A stretch of DNA of 64,000 nt. It comes from Sphingomonas sp. BK580. GTDB lineage: Bacteria; Pseudomonadota; Alphaproteobacteria; Sphingomonadales; Sphingomonadaceae. The notes below the pieces were generated by a model. That model saw only the letters and a list, made by a program, of their open reading frames with translations. It was not told the DNA's origin and did no database searches. Shown here piece by piece: positions 1-7,971 of the stretch. Every line of letters starts with the position of its first letter. Positions within the stretch are counted from its first letter, which is position 1. The position numbers and the translations under genes are program-made. The stretch is from positions 558,001 to 622,000 of the forward strand of contig NZ_JACIAY010000002.1 of the NCBI RefSeq assembly GCF_014194975.1, in the 5' to 3' direction.

Positions 1-1018
1 GGCGCCCTGGACTCGCGGGATCGAGCAGACCGCGATCATCACGCTGGTCAGCCCGACCGGTGGCGCGCCGCTGGTGTCGGGCTTCGGCGACCTCGGCGGC
101 TTCCGCCACGCCGACCTCACGCGCTCCCCCGCGCACGTCCACCGCACGCCATTCCTCACCAACACCAACTCGCTCGACTATGCCGGCGCGGCGCCGCTGG
201 TGCTGGTCCGCAGCGGCAACACGCACAAGCCGGTGGTGCCCGATACGTCGCTCGCCTGGTCGCGCGACGGTGGCGAGACCTGGGTACCGCTCCGCCTCCC
301 CGCGAGCGAGACGACGTCGCGGCCCGACGGCACGGCCGCGCGCGCGCAGACCGGCAGCGCCGCGATCACCGTCTCGGCCGACGGCGCGACGTTCCTGGTC
401 GAGAGCGAGCGACCGCTGCTGACGCGCGACCGCGGCGCGACGTGGCGCGCGGTCGCCGGCCTGCCCGTCGGTGCGCGCGTCGCAGCGGACAAGGCCGACG
501 CGCGGCTGTTCTACGCGGTCGACGCCGAGCGCGGGCGCCTTCTGCGCAGCGACGACAGCGGTGTCAGCTTCGCGGCCGTGGCGGGGCAGGGACTGCCGGG
601 CGATCTCTCGGGCGCCCGGTCGGTCGGGCGTGAGGCCGCCAACCCGCTGGTGGCGGTGCCCGGACGCGCGGGCGCGCTGTGGCTGCTCGTCGCGGGCACG
701 CTCTACCACTCCGAGGACGGGGGCGAGCGGTGGACCCGCGCGGCGGGCGCGGCGCAGATCGATCGCTACGGCCTCGGCAAGGCCGCGCCGGGCAGCGCCT
801 GGCCGGCGCTCTATGCGATCGCAACGGTCGACGGCACGCGCGGCATCTACCGCTCGACCGACGGTGGCGCGCGCTGGGTCCAGATCAACGACACTGCGCA
901 TCGCTGGGGACTGCGGCTGCGCGTGATCAGCGGCGACCCGCGGCGCTATGGCCGGGTCTATGTCGGCACCGATGGCCGCGGCATCATGTACGGCGATCCG
1001 AAGGGGAAGGGTGAATGA
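1..1018 (+). CDS. GH74-type xyloglucanase, C-terminal part (5' truncated by window edge)
   Basis: The reading frame is already open at base 2 and runs to a TGA at 1016-1018, so only the C-terminal ~338 residues are present and the GTG at 74 is not the true start. The visible part has beta-propeller repeats of the BNR/sialidase-like kind (RSDDSGVSF, HSEDGGERW, RSTDGGARW) and ends with VYVGTDGRGIMYGD. The early stretch around DLTRSPAHVHRTPF and the closing repeat resemble the second propeller of GH74 endo-xyloglucanases. In that family the enzyme cuts the beta-1,4-glucan backbone of xyloglucan. The stop overlaps the ATG of the GH35 gene by 4 bases, which fits a two-gene xyloglucan operon. The catalytic aspartates cannot be assigned because the N-terminal half is missing. 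A general sialidase/VPS10-like propeller is the alternative. Confidence 0.8.
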   Translation, partial: APWTRGIEQTAIITLVSPTGGAPLVSGFGDLGGFRHADLTRSPAHVHRTPFLTNTNSLDYAGAAPLVLVRSGNTHKPVVPDTSLAWSRDGGETWVPLRLPASETTSRPDGTAARAQTGSAAITVSADGATFLVESERPLLTRDRGATWRAVAGLPVGARVAADKADARLFYAVDAERGRLLRSDDSGVSFAAVAGQGLPGDLSGARSVGREAANPLVAVPGRAGALWLLVAGTLYHSEDGGERWTRAAGAAQIDRYGLGKAAPGSAWPALYAIATVDGTRGIYRSTDGGARWVQINDTAHRWGLRLRVISGDPRRYGRVYVGTDGRGIMYGDPKGKGE

Positions 1019-2643
1019 CCAAGTTGTGGGGACGCGTCGCGATGCTCGCGACGGCGGGGGCGGCCGTTCTGGGCGCCACGGTCGCGGGGGCGCAGGGCGC
1101 CGCGCCGCTGCCGCGGCTGGTGAGCCGGGACGGTCGCCACGCGCTGCTGGTCGACGGCGCGCCCTTCCTGATGCTGGGCGCGCAGGTCAACAACTCCAGC
1201 AACTATGCCGCGGCGCTGCCCGAGGTCTGGCCGGTGCTCGACCGGATCCACGCCAACACGGTCGAGGTCCCGATCGCCTGGCAGCAGGTCGAGCCGCGCG
1301 AGGGCGAGTTCGACCTCTCCTTTCTCCAGACCCTGCTCGATCAGGCGCGCGCGCACGACAAGCGGGTCGTGCTGCTGTGGTTCGGCACGTGGAAGAACAC
1401 CAGCCCGGGCTACACGCCCGACTGGGTCAAGCTCGACAACCGCCGCTTCCCGCGTATGAAGACGCGCGACGGCAGGGACCACGGCGTACTCACCCCGCTG
1501 GCGCAGACCACGCTGGCGGCGGACCGGCGCGCCTTCGTCAAGGTGATGGAATATCTCCGCGACCACGACCAGCAGCACACCGTCGTGATGGTCCAGCCGG
1601 AGAACGAGACGGGCAGCTACCGCAACCCGCGCGATTACAGCGCGGAGGGCAATCGGCTGTTCGCGCAGCAGATCCCACCCGCGCTGGCGAAGCGGCTCGG
1701 CAAGCACGGCACCTGGGCGCAGGCGTTCGGCGCCCAGGCGGACCGCGCTTTCAACACCTGGTATGTCGCCTCCTACGTCAACGCCATCGCGGAGGCGGGA
1801 AAGAAGGCCAAGCCGCTGCCGATGTACGTCAACGCCGCGCTCGCCGGGCCGTCGAACGTGCCCGATCCGGACGGCGTCGCCAGCGGCGGGCCGCAGCAGG
1901 ACGTGCTCGACATCTGGAAGGCCGCGGCGCCCTCGATCGATCTCGCCGCCCCCGACATCTACGATCGGAAGAGCGCCAACGTCTTCCAGTATCTCGACAA
2001 GTACGCGCGTCCCGACAATGCGCTGATGGTGCCGGAGATCGGCAACGCGCGCGAGTTCGCGCGCTTCTTCTACGCCGCGCTGGGCCGCGGCGCGATCGGC
2101 TATGCCCCGTTCGGCATGGACTCGACCGGCTATTTCAACTTCCCGCTCGGCGCCAAGGCGCTGGATTCCGCCACGCTCGACGCCATCGCGCTGCCCTATG
2201 CGACACTGGCGCCGATCGCGCGCGACTGGGCGCGGATCGCGTCCTCGCGCCCAACCTGGGGGGCGGCCAAGCCCGACGACGGCGCGGCCGTCTCCACCAC
2301 GCTCGGTGCGTGGAAGATCGCGGCGACCTGGGGCGAGTGGCAGTTCGGCATGCGCGATTGGACCTGGCTCAAGGCCGATCCCACGCCCTGGGCCGACGAG
2401 CCGGTCGGCGGCGTCGCGGTGGCGCAGCTCTCCGACGACGAGTTCCTGCTGGTGGGCGACCACGCCCGAGTCACCTTCTCCGCCGCGAGCGGGGAGGGGA
2501 TGGTCGTTCGAGTCGAGGAAGGCAGCTTCAGCGACGGCAAGTGGGTGATGGCGCGCGTGTGGAACGGCGACCAGACTGACTATGGCATCAACCTCGTCGA
2601 CCGCCCGCAGGTGCTCAAGGTGACGATGGGGCGCTATCGCTGA
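1015..2643 (+). CDS. GH35-family beta-galactosidase with C-terminal DUF5597-like region, exported
   Basis: The 542-residue protein has a Sec-type signal peptide (residues ~1-26, ending near AGAQG) and then a (beta/alpha)8 glycosidase domain. The motif VQPENETGSY places a likely acid/base at E198, and VPEIGNA places a likely nucleophile at E341; both match the GH35 pattern. The last ~170 residues form the beta-rich tail usual for this subgroup. It probably removes terminal beta-galactose from xyloglucan side chains in the periplasm. The start ATG overlaps the stop of the GH74 gene (ATGA), which suggests coupled translation and a shared substrate. The exact linkage specificity is inferred. Confidence 0.85.
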   Translation: MTKLWGRVAMLATAGAAVLGATVAGAQGAAPLPRLVSRDGRHALLVDGAPFLMLGAQVNNSSNYAAALPEVWPVLDRIHANTVEVPIAWQQVEPREGEFDLSFLQTLLDQARAHDKRVVLLWFGTWKNTSPGYTPDWVKLDNRRFPRMKTRDGRDHGVLTPLAQTTLAADRRAFVKVMEYLRDHDQQHTVVMVQPENETGSYRNPRDYSAEGNRLFAQQIPPALAKRLGKHGTWAQAFGAQADRAFNTWYVASYVNAIAEAGKKAKPLPMYVNAALAGPSNVPDPDGVASGGPQQDVLDIWKAAAPSIDLAAPDIYDRKSANVFQYLDKYARPDNALMVPEIGNAREFARFFYAALGRGAIGYAPFGMDSTGYFNFPLGAKALDSATLDAIALPYATLAPIARDWARIASSRPTWGAAKPDDGAAVSTTLGAWKIAATWGEWQFGMRDWTWLKADPTPWADEPVGGVAVAQLSDDEFLLVGDHARVTFSAASGEGMVVRVEEGSFSDGKWVMARVWNGDQTDYGINLVDRPQVLKVTMGRYR

Positions 2644-2864
2644 GCGGTGGCCGGCCGACGTCGTCAACCGCTCCCGTCCCGGCGGAGGAGTGTCCGGGCA
2701 CTGGCGGAGACAGGAGCCCTCCGGGAGCGCATAGGCGGCGAGGCGCCGTCCAGCTCAGCCCCGGGTTCCGGCGTGCGCCGGAACACCGTCGACCGACGAG
2801 CGAGTCGGCGATGTCGGCGGCCCTCTGACGGGACGAGCCGAGCCGTGGCGGCCTAGACGCGGCG
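2644..2864. other. Intergenic gap with one REP-like palindrome
   Basis: No convincing gene lies here. A 69-codon open frame at 2647-2856 is arginine/serine-rich with no family likeness and was not accepted. The gap holds a perfect palindrome at 2765-2784 (listed separately). Confidence 0.6.
2765..2784. repeat. REP-like palindrome, GTTCC-type family
   Basis: GTTCCGGCG and CGCCGGAAC form perfect 9-base arms around a 2-base centre. The same layout recurs at 17473-17492 and, with shorter arms, at 21667-21684. No T-tract follows, so it is better read as a dispersed repeat than as a terminator. Confidence 0.7.
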
Positions 2865-2879
2865 TTGCAGGCACATTAC

Positions 2880-2893
2880 ATACCGGCCGTTAT
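2880..2893. promoter_or_regulatory. Candidate TetR operator overlapping the tetR start codon
   Basis: ATACCGGCCGTTAT is a 14-base palindrome in which 6 of 7 base pairs match. It lies directly over the ATG at 2892. A related site, TACCGACCGGTA, lies on the other side of the gene at 3531-3542. TetR repressors commonly bind such TACCGG-type palindromes near their own genes. Binding is inferred. Confidence 0.55.
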
Positions 2894-3509
2894 GGAATCG
2901 ACCGCCACCGTCTGCTCCGCCGTGAAAGGCCGTCCGCGCGAGTTCTGCACCGAGCAGGCGCTCGCCGCCGCGCTCGGCGTCTTCTGGACCAAGGGTTATG
3001 AGGGTGCGTCCATGGCCGACCTCACCTCGGCGATGGGGATCACCAAGCCCAGCCTCTACGCCGCCTTCGGCAACAAGGAAGCGTTGTTCCACAAGGCGCT
3101 CGACCTCTACGAGGCCGAGAAGCTCGCCTATACGCGGGAGGCGCTCAACCAGCCGACCGCGCGCGCCGTGGCCGAACATTTCATGCGCGGCGCCATCGAG
3201 GCGCAGTGCAATAGCGGCGGCCCCAAGGGCTGCATGGGCGTGATCCACGCGACCGCCTGCGGCGACGAGCAGCAGTCCATCAAGGACGACGTGATCGCGC
3301 GCCGCGCCTCGTCGCAGAAGGCGCTGGTCGAGCGGTTCGAGCAGGCGCAGCTGGCCGGCGAGTTCCCCGCGCACATCACGCCGCAGGCACTCTGCCAGTA
3401 TCTCTACGCGATCCTGCAGGGCATGGCGGTGCAGGCCGGTTCGGGCGCGACCCGCGCCGAGCTCGAGCAGGTCGTCGACACCAGCCTGGCGATGTGGCCG
3501 ACGCGCTGA
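2892..3509 (+). CDS. TetR/AcrR family transcriptional regulator
   Basis: The 205-residue protein has an N-terminal TetR helix-turn-helix (residues ~35-66, including MADLTSAMGITKPSLYAAFG) and a C-terminal ligand-binding domain. The ATG at 2892 was preferred over an in-frame TTG at 2865, although no strong ribosome-binding site is visible for either. The HATACGDEQQSIK stretch resembles the TetR_C region found in regulators of electrophile or efflux responses, but the ligand is not predictable. Palindromes of one related type lie over its start and just after its stop, so it probably represses itself and the promoter at 3552-3580. Confidence 0.85.
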   Translation: MESTATVCSAVKGRPREFCTEQALAAALGVFWTKGYEGASMADLTSAMGITKPSLYAAFGNKEALFHKALDLYEAEKLAYTREALNQPTARAVAEHFMRGAIEAQCNSGGPKGCMGVIHATACGDEQQSIKDDVIARRASSQKALVERFEQAQLAGEFPAHITPQALCQYLYAILQGMAVQAGSGATRAELEQVVDTSLAMWPTR

Positions 3510-3530
3510 GCGGCTCGTAAGAAAAAACAC

Positions 3531-3542
3531 TACCGACCGGTA
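3531..3542. promoter_or_regulatory. Candidate TetR operator downstream of tetR
   Basis: TACCGACCGGTA has 5-base arms (TACCG/CGGTA) around a 2-base centre. Its reverse complement, TACCGGTCGGTA, is close to TACCGGCCGTTA at the tetR start. It ends 9 bases before the -35 box of the promoter at 3552-3580, a position suited to control of that promoter. Confidence 0.55.
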
Positions 3543-3551
3543 CATAAAGCG

Positions 3552-3580
3552 TTGACGTCCCCCGGAAGGCTTTCTATACC
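3552..3580 (+). promoter_or_regulatory. Sigma70-type promoter, TTGACG-N17-TATACC
   Basis: The -35 box TTGACG (3552-3557) and -10 box TATACC (3575-3580) are separated by exactly 17 bases, among the best-formed promoters in the window. It is flanked upstream by the TetR-like operator and overlapped by a second, different palindrome. No full-length gene starts soon after it (see findings). Confidence 0.65.
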
Positions 3581-3594
3581 ACACAGTATAGAAA
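3571..3594. promoter_or_regulatory. Operator-like inverted repeat over the -10 box
   Basis: TTTCTATAC (3571-3579) and GTATAGAAA (3586-3594) are perfect 9-base inverted arms separated by CACACA. The repeat covers the -10 box and the expected transcription start of the 3552 promoter, the usual place for a repressor site. It differs in sequence from the TACCGG sites, so a second regulator may bind it. Confidence 0.6.
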
Positions 3595-3638
3595 CGGCGG
3601 TGACGCTCCGGCGGCACCTTCACCGGAGGGACGCCGCG

Positions 3639-3674
3639 ATGGCACGACCGCTCACCCACGACCCAGCGACCTGA
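3639..3674 (+). CDS. Possible 11-codon ORF (leader peptide or gene remnant)
   Basis: An ATG at 3639 is preceded by GGAGGG (3625-3630) at 8 bases spacing and lies downstream of the strong promoter at 3552-3580. It encodes only MARPLTHDPAT before a TGA. It may be a leader peptide, the surviving start of a deleted gene, or chance. No family resemblance can be claimed for so short a peptide. Confidence 0.3.
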   Translation: MARPLTHDPAT

Positions 3675-3793
3675 TCGCCGGCGCGGCGGCGCGTCCAGCG
3701 CGCGGCACTTTCGCTCTAGACTGACACGGCGCTCTCGCCCCGGTTCTCCGGCGGGTGGCATGCGCCCCGCATACTCCGAAGGGGAGAGACGAC

Positions 3794-4219
3794 ATGGCCT
3801 TCATCGATTTCACGTCCGCCATCGGCGGTGCCGCCGCGCTCACTGCCGAGCGCCACCTCGCGCCGGCCCCCGTCGCGCCGACTGCCGAGCCCGAGGTCAC
3901 CGCCGACCGCGCCGCGCTGAGCGCGCTCGAGTGGCTGGTGGTGTCGCTCGCCCGGCGTGACCGGCTCTCGTCGCTGCGCGAGCCTGGCCGTATCGCGGTG
4001 GCGATGGGCGTGCTGTTCGGCAAGCAGCCCAACCCGCGGCTCGCCGATCCCAAGCTGGAGGCGCTGCGCCGGCTCGCGGTGCACGCCTGGCACCAGGGCT
4101 TCGCGGTGCCGGTGAGCGCGGTGAAGAGCTTCCTCGCCGCGGGCTATACCAACGACCATTATGAGCTGCTGCTCGCCAGCATCAGCAGCGCGCGGCTGCG
4201 CCGGCCCGAGCGCCGCTGA
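3794..4219 (+). CDS. Hypothetical protein, small, cytoplasmic
   Basis: The 141-residue protein has no signal peptide, membrane segment or motif I recognise. The ATG at 3794 is preceded by GGGGAGAG (3781-3788), which fixes the start. Residues 1-45 are rich in alanine and proline (linker-like). The rest is predicted helical, with hydrophobic segments around ALEWLVVSLARR and LRRLAVHAWHQGF. It stands alone between the TetR region and the convergent GH92 gene. Function is unknown. Confidence 0.7.
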   Translation: MAFIDFTSAIGGAAALTAERHLAPAPVAPTAEPEVTADRAALSALEWLVVSLARRDRLSSLREPGRIAVAMGVLFGKQPNPRLADPKLEALRRLAVHAWHQGFAVPVSAVKSFLAAGYTNDHYELLLASISSARLRRPERR

Positions 4220-4308
4220 GCGGCTGTGTGGCGGTGAGGGCGGGCTGGCGGGGAGCCGGCTGGCCGTCGTCCCGACGCGTGCAGCGTCGTCGCTCCCTCT
4301 CGCCGCCG

Positions 4309-4330
4309 CCCCGGCCTTGAGCCGGGATCC
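4309..4330. repeat. REP-like palindrome, CCCCGGC-type
   Basis: CCCCGGC at 4309 and GCCGGG at 4321 flank a short loop and are followed by ATCCAGG. The unit belongs to the same loose family as the palindromes at 17.3-17.6, 41.3 and 61.2 kb. It lies in the 197-base gap between convergent genes, where nothing else was seen. Confidence 0.55.
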
Positions 4331-4416
4331 AGGGCGCCGCGTCCACATCCGACCGGCGCCGCGCGGGGACGGATCGACGCCGGCCCAGCGCCGGGATGAC
4401 GAGGGGGCCGCGTCCC

Positions 4417-6798
4417 TCAGCGCGTCGTCGAGAACGGCCGCGCCGCGCGCCCCGCGCCCCACGCCTTGTTGGGTCGCGCCGTCATGGTGAAGCGCAGTTC
4501 GCCGCCGGCGCGCAGTTCCTCGTCCCCGATCCAGCTGCGCGTCAGCGGCTTGCCGTTGAGCGCCACCGCGCCGACGTAGCGGTTCGCGTCCGACAGGCCG
4601 TCCGCGACCACCGCGAAGCTCTTGCCGTCGGGCAGCCGCAGCGTCGCGCGGGAGACGAAGGGGCGACCGATCACATATTGGTTGCTGCCCGGCGCGACGG
4701 GGTAGAAGCCGAGCGCGGTGAAGACCAGCCAGGCCGACATCTGGCCGAGATCGTCGTTGCCGCTCAGGCCCTCGGGGCTCGCGTGATATTGCGTGTCGAC
4801 GATCTGCTTGAGCCGCTCCTGCGTCCGCCACGGCGCGCCGGCGTAATTGTAGAGATAGGCGACGTGGTGGCTGGGCTCGTTGCCATGGATGTACTGCCCG
4901 ATCAGGCCCGCGATATCCTCGGCATGGCTGTAGTCCAGTTTGGAATTGTCATAGTCGAACATCGCGTCGAGCTTGGCGATCGCCTTGCGGTCCCCGCCGA
5001 GCAAGCGGAAGAGCCCGGCCTGGTCCTGCGGCATGAACCAGCTGTACTGCCAGGCATTGCCCTCGGTGTAGTCGGAGCCGTAGTTGATCGCGGTTGGATC
5101 GAACGGCGTGCGGTAGCTGCCGTCGCTCCTGCGCGCGCGCAGCCAGCCCGTCCTGACGTCGAAGCTGTTGCGCCAGTTGGTCGCGCGTCGCTCGAAGCGC
5201 TGCGCCACGTCGGCGCGGCCCAGCGCGCGCGCCATCCGCGCGATGGTCCAGTCGTCGTAGGCATATTCGACCGTCTTCGACGCTGCCTCGGGCTCGCGGT
5301 CGATCGGCACATAACCCAGCTTCACATAGTCGCCGAGCCCGCCGTACGCGGCATAGTCCGCGCTGGCGACCATCGCGTCGAACGCGGCGTTCGCGTCGAA
5401 GCCGCGGAAGCCTTTGAGATAGGCGTCGGCGATCACCGGCACGGCGTGATAGCCGATCATCGTCCAGGTCTCGCGTCCGGCGAACTGCCATACCGGCAGG
5501 ATGCCGTGCGGGCTGTAGCGCTGGCTGTCGACCAGCGAGCGCACCACGTCGTTCGTGGTCTGCGCCGGCTGCACCAGTGTCAGCAGCGGGTGCTCGGCGC
5601 GGAACGTATCCCACAGCGAGAAGGTCGAGCGGAAGGTATAGCCCTCGGCTTGATGAACCTGGTCGTCCGGGCCGCGGTAGCGCCCGTCGGCGTCGCTCCA
5701 CACGCTCGGCGCGATCAGGCTGTGATAGAGCGCGGTGGCGACGATCGTCCGGGTCGGCGCGGGCGCCTCCAGCTCGACCGCGCCGAGCGCCGCGTCCCAG
5801 GCGGCGCGGGTGCGCGCCAGCGTGGCGTCGAAGTCGCCCGGTTCCGCGTCGAGGTTGGCGACGGCGCCGGCCTCGTCCACCCCCGATAGCGCGACTCGGA
5901 CCTCGAGCGGACGGTCGAGCGCGCCGAAGTCGAGCCGCGCCTCGAGCTGCTTGCCGAGCGCCTCGGCGAGCGCGTCGCTGCCGCGGCCGGGCGCCTGGAA
6001 GCCCTTGTAGGGGATGTCAGCGTCGCGATCGACCAGGGCATGGCCCGCGAGCGGCGCCGAGAAGCGCATCGCGAAGAACAGCTTGCGCCCCGGCGCCCAG
6101 CCGCGCGTCGCGCGGAAGCCGGTCAGCGTCCCATCGGCGCGCAGGTGGAGCCCCGACCACAGCACCTTGCCCGGGTAATCGTAGAGCGAGCGGCGCAGAT
6201 CGAGGATCAGATGCGCCGCCTTGCCCGCCGGGAAGGTGTAGCGGTGCACGCCGACGCGCGTGCCCGCGGTCATCTCGGCGCGCACCTGCGGTGCGTCGAG
6301 CGTCACCGCATAATAGCCCGGGCGTGCCACCTCGCTGGCATGGTCGAAGCGCGAGCGGTAGCCCGGCGCCGCGGGCGTGCCCGGGTCCATCGCCACCGCG
6401 TCGCCGCTGACCGGCATCACCAGCACGTCGCCGAGATCGGAATGACCCGCGCCGGAGAAGTGCGTGTGGCTGAAGCCCTCGATGGTCGGGTCGTCGTGGC
6501 GATAGCCGGCGGCGTGCGCGTAGCACTCGCGGATGACGCAGCTGGTGTCGGTGTCGGGCGACAGTTGGACCATGCCGAACGGTGCCACCGCGCCGGGGAA
6601 GGTATGGCCCTCGCCGCCGGTGCCGATGAACGGGTCGACCGCGTCGATCGTGCGCGCACCGCCGGGCGCGGGCGCCGACTCGCGTGCAGGGGCGGGGGCC
6701 TGCTGCGCCACGCCGGGTGCGGCGAGCAGCGCGAGCGCGGCGCTGCCGGCGGCGAGACGATGGCGGGCGGCCGGGCGGGGGCGCGCGGCGCGGCTCAC
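4417..6798 (-). CDS. GH92 family alpha-mannosidase (GH92-1), canonical acid, exported
   Basis: The 793-residue protein has a signal peptide (residues ~1-32), a GH92 N-terminal beta-sandwich beginning at VDPFIGTGGEGHTFPGA, and a C-terminal (alpha/alpha)6 domain. The motif GQYIHGNEPSHH puts the family's catalytic-acid glutamate at E641, and GNDDLGQMSAW supplies the conserved aspartates of the base site. GH92 enzymes are calcium-dependent inverting exo-alpha-mannosidases acting on alpha-mannans or high-mannose N-glycans. The GTG start overlaps the stop of the ROK kinase gene (GTGA). The coupled order kinase then mannosidase suggests one transcript that releases and phosphorylates mannose. Linkage preference cannot be read from sequence. 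Confidence 0.9.
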   Translation of the reverse strand: MSRAARPRPAARHRLAAGSAALALLAAPGVAQQAPAPARESAPAPGGARTIDAVDPFIGTGGEGHTFPGAVAPFGMVQLSPDTDTSCVIRECYAHAAGYRHDDPTIEGFSHTHFSGAGHSDLGDVLVMPVSGDAVAMDPGTPAAPGYRSRFDHASEVARPGYYAVTLDAPQVRAEMTAGTRVGVHRYTFPAGKAAHLILDLRRSLYDYPGKVLWSGLHLRADGTLTGFRATRGWAPGRKLFFAMRFSAPLAGHALVDRDADIPYKGFQAPGRGSDALAEALGKQLEARLDFGALDRPLEVRVALSGVDEAGAVANLDAEPGDFDATLARTRAAWDAALGAVELEAPAPTRTIVATALYHSLIAPSVWSDADGRYRGPDDQVHQAEGYTFRSTFSLWDTFRAEHPLLTLVQPAQTTNDVVRSLVDSQRYSPHGILPVWQFAGRETWTMIGYHAVPVIADAYLKGFRGFDANAAFDAMVASADYAAYGGLGDYVKLGYVPIDREPEAASKTVEYAYDDWTIARMARALGRADVAQRFERRATNWRNSFDVRTGWLRARRSDGSYRTPFDPTAINYGSDYTEGNAWQYSWFMPQDQAGLFRLLGGDRKAIAKLDAMFDYDNSKLDYSHAEDIAGLIGQYIHGNEPSHHVAYLYNYAGAPWRTQERLKQIVDTQYHASPEGLSGNDDLGQMSAWLVFTALGFYPVAPGSNQYVIGRPFVSRATLRLPDGKSFAVVADGLSDANRYVGAVALNGKPLTRSWIGDEELRAGGELRFTMTARPNKAWGAGRAARPFSTTR

Positions 6799-7748
6799 AG
6801 CATCGCCTCCGCCTCGATCCGCGCGGCGACGTCGGCCGCTTCCTCGAGCGCATCGGCGGCGAGCGCGATCGCCCCGAGCGGGCCGGCGCGGTCACCCAGC
6901 GCGGGCAGTACGATATAGCCGTCGTGCGGCAGCTCCATGTAGCCCGCCAGGCTGGCCTCGAGCCGTGCCGCGATCCGCGGCAGCAGGTGCGGCTGCTTGA
7001 CCGGCATGCCGCCGCCGATCGCGATCCGCAGCGGCCCGGTGCTGCCCACGAGCGCGTGGCACATCGCCGCGAGCGCGTCGACGATCGGCTCCCACACCGG
7101 GTCGTCGGGGCCGACCGTCGCGACGTCGCGGTCGCCGAGGCGCAGCCGCAGCGCGCTGCCGGAGGCGAGCCCCTCGACGCAATCGTCGTGGTAGCGGCAG
7201 GCGCTGGGCGCATCGTCGCCGCGTCCCCGCGGCACGCGGATATGGCCGATCTCGCTGTGGCCGAGTCCGCGGGTCGGCCGGCCGTGCACCACCAGCCCCA
7301 CGCCCACGCCGGTGCCGACCGTGACATAGGCGAAGTCGTCGAGCCCACGGCCCGCACCCCAGCGCATCTCGGCGAGCGCCGCGCCGTTGACGTCGGTGTC
7401 GAACCCGGTCGGCAGACCGAGCGGAACCGCGACCGTGCCGAGCACGTCGGCGTCGCGCCAGCCGGGCTTGTTCGTGGCGAGAACGTGGCCGTACCGCGGC
7501 GCGGCGCGATCGAGGCACACGGGTCCGAACGAGGCGACGCCGACCGCGGCGAGGCCGTGGCGCTCGCGCCAGCCTGCCAGCACCGCCGCGAGCGCGGGGA
7601 GCGTCTCGTTCGGGGCGAGCGTCGGCAGCGTCACCTGGTCGAGCACCGCCTCGGGCGAATGCGCCAACGTCGCGACGCATTTGGTGCCGCCCAGCTCCAC
7701 GCCGGCGAGCGGCGCGCGCGCTGCCGGCCCGTCCGCCTGATATCGCAT
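6795..7748 (-). CDS. ROK family fructokinase/mannokinase
   Basis: The 317-residue protein shows the ROK phosphate motif ELGGTK (residues ~18-23), a catalytic aspartate in TDVNGA (D119) and zinc ligands H169, C184, H187 and C190. This spacing is that of YdhR/GmuE-type fructokinases, some of which phosphorylate mannose. It likely converts incoming mannose (or fructose) to the 6-phosphate in the cytoplasm. It is first in the minus-strand pair with GH92-1, and GGGGGAGAGG lies just upstream of its ATG. A promoter with operator-like sequences sits at 7801-7844. Fructose versus mannose preference is inferred from context only. Confidence 0.85.
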   Translation of the reverse strand: MRYQADGPAARAPLAGVELGGTKCVATLAHSPEAVLDQVTLPTLAPNETLPALAAVLAGWRERHGLAAVGVASFGPVCLDRAAPRYGHVLATNKPGWRDADVLGTVAVPLGLPTGFDTDVNGAALAEMRWGAGRGLDDFAYVTVGTGVGVGLVVHGRPTRGLGHSEIGHIRVPRGRGDDAPSACRYHDDCVEGLASGSALRLRLGDRDVATVGPDDPVWEPIVDALAAMCHALVGSTGPLRIAIGGGMPVKQPHLLPRIAARLEASLAGYMELPHDGYIVLPALGDRAGPLGAIALAADALEEAADVAARIEAEAML

Positions 7749-7800
7749 CGCCCTCTCCCCCGTCCCTCAACCGTCGCGCGTGAAGGCCGCGCGTTGATCC

Positions 7801-7819
7801 CTAAACCTGGGGGGTTTAG
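7801..7819. promoter_or_regulatory. Operator-like palindrome upstream of the ROK kinase
   Basis: CTAAACC (7801-7807) and GGTTTAG (7813-7819) are perfect 7-base arms around TGGGG. The right arm overlaps the -10 box of the predicted minus-strand promoter and the left arm covers the region just downstream, so occupation would block initiation. Confidence 0.5.
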
Positions 7820-7841
7820 AACATCAAATTGGATAATTCAA
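7813..7841 (-). promoter_or_regulatory. Promoter for ROK kinase-GH92 operon, TTGAAT-N17-TAAACC
   Basis: On the minus strand TTGAAT (7841-7836) and TAAACC (7818-7813) are 17 bases apart. The spacer contains CCAATTTG, matching the CAAATTG element at the two other promoters of this locus (near 9217 and 20089). TCAAATT also occurs twice here as a direct repeat, at 7824-7830 and 7838-7844, 14 bases apart. Confidence 0.5.
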
Positions 7842-7971
7842 ATTCGTCGTGCTGGTCGTTCCTGCTTGCGATGCGCGGCGAAAGGCGCTGTGAACGGAAG
7901 CGGTACCAGAGCAGGGGGGATGACAGGATGCGACGATCCGCGACGGGACGGACCGCGACGGGGCGGACGGC

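Noticed and set aside
2647..2856. 69-codon ORF after the GH35 gene
   Set aside because: It is Arg/Ser-rich, lacks a ribosome-binding site and crosses a REP-like palindrome.
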